Shown here one piece after another: positions 1 through 4,850 of a DNA stretch of 9,844 bases. The DNA is from JACZSB01 sp965372015 (lineage in GTDB: Bacteria; Fidelibacterota; Marinisomatia; SCGC-AAA003-L08; TS1B11), in assembly GCA_965372015.1 (NCBI GenBank), contig CBDVAP010000116.1, positions 1 through 9,844 on the forward strand, in the 5' to 3' direction. The notes below the pieces were generated by a model. That model saw only the letters and a list, made by a program, of their open reading frames with translations. It was not told the DNA's origin and did not search any database. The stretch's first letter is position 1; every line of letters begins with the position of its first letter. The translations under genes were made by a program, and so were the position numbers.

Positions 1-1035
1 CCAGCTACAAGCAGTGTTGTATGGTATAAGAATCCCTATACTACAGTCGCTTATGCGAAATCGTTCGTAGTTCATCCCAAATATATACCACCGCAACAGG
101 GCGACACACTTAAAGTCAGCGCTCAAATCAGCAATCCGGAGAATCATCAGGTAACAGTCCTGGCATTAATTCAAGCTAGAAATTCTACTTTTAAAGATTC
201 ATTGCAGTTGTTCGATGACGGTCTGCATAATGATAGTCTTGCTTCTGATAACATCTTTGGTGGAATAAAGTTGTTAGATGAATTCGATGAAGACTATTTT
301 GATATTAAGCTTCGAACGACTGATTCAGTTGAATCGATTACAATGTATAGTGTTAATGAAGGACATTTTACAACCATCGGCCCGCTAGGCTTGCACAGCT
401 ATGCCACGCCGTACGCTACTGAGCCTATAAGGCCGGGTGACGATGTCTACTTCGCCATATCACTGCGTAACGACGGTTCCACTGCTACCGCTACCGATAT
501 CTCCGCCGTTTTCACGCCTGAGAACGATACCTTGGTGGCTTTGTTGAGCCAATCGGAGTTTACCTTTGGCGATATAGCCCCGGGCGATACAACCGGCCTT
601 ATCTATTACTCGGTCAGTCTCAGCGAGAACATACCCGGCGATAGCGATATCCGCTTTTACCTGTCGATCGCCAGTGAAGGCTACCCCTTCTGGAGCGACA
701 GTTTCAGCGTGCACATAAATCCCCTTGGCATAGCTGAAGGCGAAAGTACACTACCGACCGAGTTTGCCCTGCACCAGAACTACCCCAATCCCTTCAACCC
801 GGTTACTGCCCTGCGCTACGACTTGCCGCAGGCCAGCGCAATAAGCCTAATTGTCTATGACTTGCTGGGCCAGGAGGTGTGCACGCTGGTTCAATACGAA
901 CAAGCGGCAGGGTATAAGTCGGTAGTCTGGAATGGGCGGGATGCCTCAGGGCGTGCGCTGTCCAGCGGGATCTACATCGCCCGGCTGGTGACACCGGGGT
1001 ACACAAAGTCCATCAAGATGGTGCTGCTGAAATAG
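1..1035 (+). CDS. C-terminal part of a secreted T9SS cargo protein (5' end outside window)
   Basis: The frame is open from base 1 to a TAG stop at 1033-1035, giving 344 residues with no real start; a TTG at 202 is internal. Residues about 72-90 of the fragment (LFDDGLHND...SDNIFGG) form the Asp-rich repeat-like motif often found in surface proteins with Ig-like modules. Residues about 130-240 look like a beta-rich CARDB/Ig-type domain (PIRPGDDVYFAISLRNDG). Residues about 255-344 are a T9SS type A sorting domain: FALHQNYPNPFNP, then YDLPQASAISLIVYDLLGQEV, then a GIYIARL strand and a final KMVLLK. In the T9SS family this domain directs export across the outer membrane and is then cleaved off. 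The passenger's activity cannot be told from what remains. GC content is about 38% over bases 1-360 and about 56% over 361-540, an odd break within one gene. It is convergent with the dtxR-like gene. Confidence 0.88.
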   Translation, partial: PATSSVVWYKNPYTTVAYAKSFVVHPKYIPPQQGDTLKVSAQISNPENHQVTVLALIQARNSTFKDSLQLFDDGLHNDSLASDNIFGGIKLLDEFDEDYFDIKLRTTDSVESITMYSVNEGHFTTIGPLGLHSYATPYATEPIRPGDDVYFAISLRNDGSTATATDISAVFTPENDTLVALLSQSEFTFGDIAPGDTTGLIYYSVSLSENIPGDSDIRFYLSIASEGYPFWSDSFSVHINPLGIAEGESTLPTEFALHQNYPNPFNPVTALRYDLPQASAISLIVYDLLGQEVCTLVQYEQAAGYKSVVWNGRDASGRALSSGIYIARLVTPGYTKSIKMVLLK

Positions 1036-1250
1036 TTGAGCTCATAATCCTGCCAAAGGGGGGCAGAATGCTTGTCCCGCAGAATGCGGTGGCGGGGGTG
1101 CTGCGGAAATAAAAAGGGACTAGAGGCTGGACCCTTCGACAATCTCAGGGTGACGAAGACCGCAGGTTCCAGGGACTAAAGGCTTGGGACTAGAGGATCG
1201 ATACTCGTAACTCGAAACCAGAAACCATAGGCCCGGGTCGCAAGTGAGGT
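1036..1250. repeat. Non-coding spacer with short direct repeats
   Basis: This is 215 bases between convergent genes, with no credible gene. The word gggactagagg occurs at 1116-1126 and 1186-1196, and gggactaaagg at 1172-1182. The word gcagaatgc occurs at 1063-1071 and 1079-1087. Bases 1098-1112 copy the end of the T9SS gene (1021-1035) at 13 of 15 positions. The words actcgtaac (1203-1211), ctcgaaaccag (1211-1221) and ccagaaacc (1218-1226) recur in the spacer at 4543-4850, suggesting a dispersed intergenic family. Weak 5-bp stems (1050-1054/1062-1066 and 1076-1080/1092-1096) lack a T-run, so I do not call a terminator. Confidence 0.6.
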
Positions 1251-1919
1251 TTAGTCCAGCGGCTTGACGAAAATCTCGGTGGCGATATCCTGGTCCAGGG
1301 CCAGCTCGGTCTCCCCCAAGCGCACTACATAAGCCGGTTTGCGCTGGTGCAAATGCAGCACAGCCCCCGGGTTGATGCCGAAGGCGGCCAGGCGATCAAA
1401 ACGCTTATGGAAGCTGGGGGTCAGGAACGCCACCCGGGCCCGAGCGCCCAAGCCCAGTTTCGAGAGCCGTACGATCAACGGGGGTACGAAGTCGGCTGAC
1501 GTGGCGGCCGACTCCCCGGGAGGAATGGGGCGGCCGTTGGGATCGACGGTGGGATTGCCCAGGAAGGCCGCCACCTTATCGGTGACCTCCTCACTCAATA
1601 TGTGCTCGAACTTGCAGGCCATATCTTCGGCCTCCTTCTCCGATACATCCAACACGTCCATGAGCAGGCGCTGGGCCAGCCGGTGCCGTCGAATAATATC
1701 GCGGGCCCGGCTATAACCGGCGTCGGTAAATTCGACCTGGTCACCGGCCAGCTGCACTAAACCATCCCGTTGCATTTCGGCCAGGTAAGCCGGCACGTCC
1801 AGGTCGGCCACATCCATGGCGCAATCCACCTGGAGGTTAGCGATCAATGACGGCCCGGCTTCCCGGGCAACCCAGACGGCTTCCAGGACCTCATCTACCA
1901 GGTGCGAATCTATCTGCAT
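1251..1919 (-). CDS. DtxR/MntR-family metal-dependent regulator with C-terminal FeoA-like domain
   Basis: A 222-residue protein, the usual length for the three-domain DtxR/IdeR form. Residues 1-70 are a winged-helix region. Residues 71-125 are the metal-binding dimerisation domain, with H79 in RRHRLAQRLL and C102, E105 and H106 in ACKFEH, numbered as in DtxR. A linker PNGRPIPPGE (127-136) leads to an SH3/FeoA-like domain (about 148-222, ending ALDQDIATEIFVKPLD). Such proteins bind Mn or Fe and normally repress metal-uptake genes. By eye, other metal ligands differ from DtxR: E10 for Met10, Q83 for Glu83 and E98 for His98. The segment that should hold the recognition helix (31-50) is acidic and about five residues longer than in DtxR. 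I chose the ATG at 1919 because GGGAGG lies 7 nt upstream; the in-frame GTG at 1934 would place that site inside the gene. It is last in the fur-feoB operon and overlaps the small Cys-rich gene by 29 nt. Confidence 0.88.
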   Translation of the reverse strand: MQIDSHLVDEVLEAVWVAREAGPSLIANLQVDCAMDVADLDVPAYLAEMQRDGLVQLAGDQVEFTDAGYSRARDIIRRHRLAQRLLMDVLDVSEKEAEDMACKFEHILSEEVTDKVAAFLGNPTVDPNGRPIPPGESAATSADFVPPLIVRLSKLGLGARARVAFLTPSFHKRFDRLAAFGINPGAVLHLHQRKPAYVVRLGETELALDQDIATEIFVKPLD

Positions 1920-2100
1920 CTTCTTTCCTCCCACGATGGAATAATCCCTTCAGGAAATTAACCGTCCGCGACTCGGTCAGAAACTCGTAATCGCAATAGG
2001 GACACTTGAGCATGGTGCAGTTGCGATTGAAGGCGCAACTGGTGTGGCAGTTTTCGCGTTCGGCATCAAATTCGGCGCTGCAGAGGGGGCAGGTGATCAT
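1891..2100 (-). CDS. Small Cys-rich zinc-ribbon-like protein coupled to FeoB
   Basis: A 69-residue protein with seven cysteines: C4-x2-C7, C18-H19-x2-C22, C28, and C33-x2-C36. The two CPxC pairs (CPLC, CPYC) fit one zinc ribbon, while C18, H19, C22 and C28 in between could form a second site or an oxidisable cluster. The tail (45-69) is basic and acidic with no membrane segment, so it is probably cytoplasmic. The start ATG overlaps the feoB stop in an ATGA at 2100-2097, a sign of translational coupling, and there is no separate strong ribosome site. The end overlaps the dtxR-like gene by 29 nt. I recall similar short Cys-rich proteins beside feoB in other anaerobes, but I know of no established function. 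It is not FeoC (no winged helix) and not the membrane-bound FeoB-associated Cys-rich protein (no transmembrane helix). A role as Fe/Zn sensor, metallochaperone or FeoB partner is inference from position. Confidence 0.8.
   Translation of the reverse strand: MITCPLCSAEFDAERENCHTSCAFNRNCTMLKCPYCDYEFLTESRTVNFLKGLFHRGRKEDADRFAPGR
1927..1932 (-). promoter_or_regulatory. Ribosome binding site deciding the dtxR-like start
   Basis: The minus strand reads GGGAGG, ending 7 nt before the ATG at 1919. It lies inside the 3' end of the Cys-rich gene and rules against the upstream GTG at 1934. Confidence 0.75.
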
Positions 2101-4091
2101 GGCATAAACAGGCCCAGGGTCCGCAGCACCCAGTTAAGCGCTCCACCCACCAATAATGCGAAGGGCAGGATAAAAACCGACATCCAGAGGGCCACTTTCC
2201 AGCCGTGCTCCTTGATGATCATAAACAGGTTGGCGATGCAGGGCATGAAGAGTGTTATCACCACCAGGCTGACCAGCACCTGCACCACATCCAGTTGGCC
2301 GGCCCGCGCCAGCATGAACAGCCCGGCGGCGCCGTAGTCCCGCCGCAGGAAGCCCATGATGAAAGCGGCGGTGGCTTCCGGCGGCAGCCCCAGGAAAGCC
2401 TGGACCACCGGGGCGGTGGCCTCCTCGATCCAGGATAGTATAGCCAGCCGGTCCATGATAAAGAGGATGAAGGTCCCCAGGAAGAACAGGGGCACCGCTT
2501 CCCTCAGGTACCATTCCAGGCGGGCCATGGTTTTGACCAGGATATTGCCCAGCAACGGACGCCGTAGAGGTGGCAGTTCCAGCAGGAAATCGGAGCTCTC
2601 ACCCGGCAATACCTTGGCAGCCAGATACCCCACGGCGAACAGAGTCAGCAGGATCAACCCTAGCCACAGCAGTGAAGCGGACAGCGAAATTCCCTGTAGC
2701 ATGGCCAGGATCACACCCAACTGGGCCGAGCAGGGTACCCCCAGGGCCAGCAGCAGGGTCACCAGGATGCGCTCTTTACGGCTATCGAGGATGCGGGTGG
2801 TCATAGTGGCCATGGTATCGCAGCCCAGCCCCAATACCATGGGCAACACCGCCTTGCCGTTGAGTCCCATAGCCTTGAAAATCCGGTTCATCATCACCGA
2901 CAGGCGGGGCAGGTAACCGGAATCCTCTAGCAGCCCGAAGGCAATAAAGTATGTCCCCACAATCGGCAGCACTATGGCGACCGAGTAGGACAACGCCATG
3001 CTCAACAGGCCGAATTGGCCCACCAGCAGGTCGCTGAGCAGCTGCCAGGGGGACAGCGCCTCAACGGCACCGGTGAGCCAGGGCACAACGTAGGTACCGA
3101 AGACCGTCGATTCGAGGAAATCCACCAGTGTGCCGGCGCCCAACACTCCCACGAAATAGTACATGCCCGTCAGTACCACTGCCCCGATGGCCAGGCCGCC
3201 CAGCGGGTGAACGGTAGCCCGGCCCAGCCACTGAGCCAAGGAAGTCAGTGGTGTCTCCCGGTGTTGGGTGACCTGGGCGGACAGGCGGGCGGCGGCGGCC
3301 ATGCGCGCCCGGGTTATCTCCACATTCAGACTGCGATGGAATTTCTGCCGAGTCTCCTCGACGATGCTCCGGATGATCGCCAAGTTGGCGCTGTCAATTG
3401 CGCTTTCCAGACGCGCCATCAGGGTGGCGTCACCTGCTAAAACCATCAACGCCAGAGAGGTCTTGGAAATGCTGGTCTCCGGCATCAGGGGCGCCAGCCG
3501 CTCAACCGCCTGCCGGATCTGATCCGGGTAATCGATGTTGATTTCATTGGGCCGATGGTTGGCTTTCCCTAATTTATCACGCACTTCGTCCAGGCCCAGT
3601 TTCTGAGTGGCTACGGTCTCCACCACCGGCACACCCAAAACCCCGGATAGGCTGCTACCGTCTACCGAGATCCCCCGGTCGCGGGCCTCGTCGCTCATAT
3701 TGAGGCTAAGCACATAGGGCAACCCCATTTCAGACAGCTGCAGCGACAGCAGTAATCCACGCCGGAGGTTTTTGGCGTCGGCCACTTGCAAAACACCGGC
3801 CGGAGGATCGTCCAACAGGATGTTGCGGGTGACCACTTCATCCTCGCTGGTGGGGATGAAATTGTTAACGCCGGGGGTATCGATAACGTCCCACTCACCC
3901 CGATCGCCCTTCATCCGGCCCCGGGCCAACTCCACGGTTGTGCCGGGGTAGTTGGATACCTCCATGTATCGTCCCGTAAGAAAGCCGAACACCACCGATT
4001 TACCCACATTGGGATTGCCCACCAGGGCGATGGCGCCTTGAGCCGCTTTAGTGCCGGTGGCGGCAAGGTGACTGCCGTGGGTATGGGCCAC
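2097..4091 (-). CDS. feoB: Ferrous iron transporter FeoB
   Basis: A 664-residue inner-membrane Fe(II) transporter, shorter than E. coli FeoB (about 770). The N-terminal G domain shows G1 GNPNVGKS (25-32), G2 within NYPGTTV (47-53), G3 DTPG (71-74), G4 NMSD (131-134) and a G5-like SATQ-type position at A161-T162. A helical insert (about 180-285) leads to the membrane half, with hydrophobic segments near 297-325, 350-390, 414-432, 441-465, 472-493, 533-550, 573-595, 603-625 and 632-657. The Gate signatures are present: GLLEDSGYLPR (386-396), GLGCDTMATMTTR (421-433), VPCSAQL (452-458), FLRRDYGAAG (581-590) and MPCIAN (616-621), with conserved cysteines 424, 454 and 618. The N terminus is His-rich (H3, H5, H8). 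The start is a GTG preceded by GGGGGAGGG 5 nt upstream. It follows fur after 1 nt and overlaps the Cys-rich gene by 4 nt. No separate feoA or feoC is present. Confidence 0.97.
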   Translation of the reverse strand: MAHTHGSHLAATGTKAAQGAIALVGNPNVGKSVVFGFLTGRYMEVSNYPGTTVELARGRMKGDRGEWDVIDTPGVNNFIPTSEDEVVTRNILLDDPPAGVLQVADAKNLRRGLLLSLQLSEMGLPYVLSLNMSDEARDRGISVDGSSLSGVLGVPVVETVATQKLGLDEVRDKLGKANHRPNEINIDYPDQIRQAVERLAPLMPETSISKTSLALMVLAGDATLMARLESAIDSANLAIIRSIVEETRQKFHRSLNVEITRARMAAAARLSAQVTQHRETPLTSLAQWLGRATVHPLGGLAIGAVVLTGMYYFVGVLGAGTLVDFLESTVFGTYVVPWLTGAVEALSPWQLLSDLLVGQFGLLSMALSYSVAIVLPIVGTYFIAFGLLEDSGYLPRLSVMMNRIFKAMGLNGKAVLPMVLGLGCDTMATMTTRILDSRKERILVTLLLALGVPCSAQLGVILAMLQGISLSASLLWLGLILLTLFAVGYLAAKVLPGESSDFLLELPPLRRPLLGNILVKTMARLEWYLREAVPLFFLGTFILFIMDRLAILSWIEEATAPVVQAFLGLPPEATAAFIMGFLRRDYGAAGLFMLARAGQLDVVQVLVSLVVITLFMPCIANLFMIIKEHGWKVALWMSVFILPFALLVGGALNWVLRTLGLFMP

Positions 4092-4092
4092 C

Positions 4093-4542
4093 TCAGCCCT
4101 CCCCCGCCTTTTGACATTCAGCGCAAATACCGTAAAGTTGATGTGAGTGGCTGAGCAGCTTGAAGCCCTGATCCTTACTTAGCTGCACCTGACGGCTTTC
4201 AATCTCCAGGTCGACAAACTCAATAATTCGGCCGCACTCGAGGCAGATCAGGTGGTCGTGATGAGACTGGGATAATTTATTCTCGTAACGGAAGCGCCCG
4301 TCACCGACGTCCATTTTACGTACAAAACCCACTTTTTCGAGAATATCCAGGGTACGATAGACGGTTGCCCGGGAAACGGGGATCTGTTTTCTGCGCAGGG
4401 AGAACAGGATGTCATCACACTCGCGGTGCTCCTCGCTGGCCAGGATATCCTTCAGCACGGCTATTCGCTGGCGGGTGAGGCGCAGGCCTGCTTGTTGCAG
4501 TGCATCCTTGAAGCGTTCGATGTTTGTGTTTCTGATGTCCAT
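4093..4542 (-). CDS. fur: Fur-family metalloregulator
   Basis: A 149-residue protein of normal Fur length. The N-terminal winged helix (about 8-85) has the recognition helix SRATVYRTLDIL (57-68). The C-terminal dimerisation and metal domain contains HHDHLICLECGRIIEF (94-109) and GICAEC (138-143). C100, C103, C140 and C143 form the structural zinc site, and H39, H94, H95, H97 and H132/H134 are candidate regulatory metal ligands. Fur proteins use Fe(II) as co-repressor of iron uptake. Its place as first gene of the feoB operon, plus a Fur-box-like repeat just upstream, fits an autoregulated iron regulator. Zur, Mur or PerR cannot be excluded from sequence alone. The ATG start has AAGG 7-8 nt upstream. 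Confidence 0.93.
   Translation of the reverse strand: MDIRNTNIERFKDALQQAGLRLTRQRIAVLKDILASEEHRECDDILFSLRRKQIPVSRATVYRTLDILEKVGFVRKMDVGDGRFRYENKLSQSHHDHLICLECGRIIEFVDLEIESRQVQLSKDQGFKLLSHSHQLYGICAECQKAGEG
4097..4105 (-). promoter_or_regulatory. Ribosome binding site supporting the feoB GTG start
   Basis: The minus strand reads GGGGGAGGG, 5 nt before the GTG at 4091-4089, and lies inside the last codons of fur. It supports GTG as the true feoB start. Confidence 0.7.
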
Positions 4543-4553
4543 GCTGTTACCTT

Positions 4554-4572
4554 ATTGAGTCTCATTCTCAAT
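4554..4572 (-). promoter_or_regulatory. Candidate Fur box upstream of fur
   Basis: The minus strand reads ATTGAGAATGAGACTCAAT, with perfect 6-bp arms (ATTGAG/CTCAAT) around a 7-nt centre. Set against the 7-1-7 Fur consensus TGATAATnATTATCA, the core TGAGAAT-G-AGACTCA matches at about 10 of 14 positions. It sits 12-30 nt before the fur ATG, where binding would block transcription or initiation. No -35/-10 pair nearby is convincing. Confidence 0.5.
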
Positions 4573-4621
4573 ACGAAGTTAAAATACCACTGATGCAATC
4601 ACAAGGGATTCTTACTAAGGC

Positions 4622-4697
4622 TGGATGGGACCCCGCCAACGGCGGGGCTCGATATTGGATTTGGATATTGGATGGAATCCCGCCAGTAGCGGAGCTG
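4622..4697. repeat. Near-tandem repeat pair with GC hairpin
   Basis: Bases 4622-4650 and 4669-4697 match at 22 of 29 positions. The first copy contains a perfect 7-bp stem, ccccgcc/ggcgggg (4631-4637/4641-4647), with a 3-nt loop; the second keeps only part of it. The word gatattggat is repeated between and into the copies (4651-4660 and 4664-4673). With no T-run, it is not a typical intrinsic terminator. Confidence 0.6.
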
Positions 4698-4767
4698 GAT
4701 TGCAGACACCAGAAACCTTGGCCTGATCTTGTCGAAGGCTCGAAACCAGTAACTTCTTAAGCGGGAT

Positions 4768-4787
4768 GGGCGTAATGCATTACGCCC
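4768..4787. repeat. Perfect 20-bp palindrome
   Basis: The sequence gggcgtaatgcattacgccc equals its own reverse complement, with no spacer. It is followed by ctac rather than a T-run. Similar GGCGTAAT...ATTACGCC palindromes are known to me as dispersed intergenic repeats in environmental genomes, so a REP/MITE-like remnant is more likely than an operator. Confidence 0.6.
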
Positions 4788-4850
4788 CTACGAGCTGGGG
4801 GGCTGGCTGCTTGAACTTGGAACTAGAAACTCGTAACCCGTAACCCCCTT

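Larger units (their letters stand above)
4543..4850. other. 308-bp non-coding spacer between pcrA and fur
   Basis: This contains no credible gene. From the fur side it holds the Fur-box candidate (4554-4572), an AT-rich stretch that must contain the fur promoter (about 4573-4620), a GC-rich hairpin, a near-tandem repeat pair, and a perfect palindrome. Its right end repeats words such as ctcgaaaccag (4739-4749), ccagaaacc (4709-4717) and actcgtaac (4829-4837) that also occur in the 1036-1250 spacer. No T-run terminator is visible after pcrA. Confidence 0.7.

Noticed and set aside
1050..1096. Hairpins after the T9SS gene as a terminator
   Set aside because: Stems are only 5 bp and neither is followed by a T-run.
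1920..1934. Upstream GTG start for the dtxR-like gene
   Set aside because: It would encode MGGKK from the GGGAGGAAAGAAG stretch, which is the ribosome site of the ATG at 1919.
2134..2514. Overlapping minus-strand frame inside feoB, and similar long frames opposite feoB, pcrA and mltG
   Set aside because: They are GC-driven shadow frames with no domain, no ribosome site, and composition typical of out-of-frame translation.
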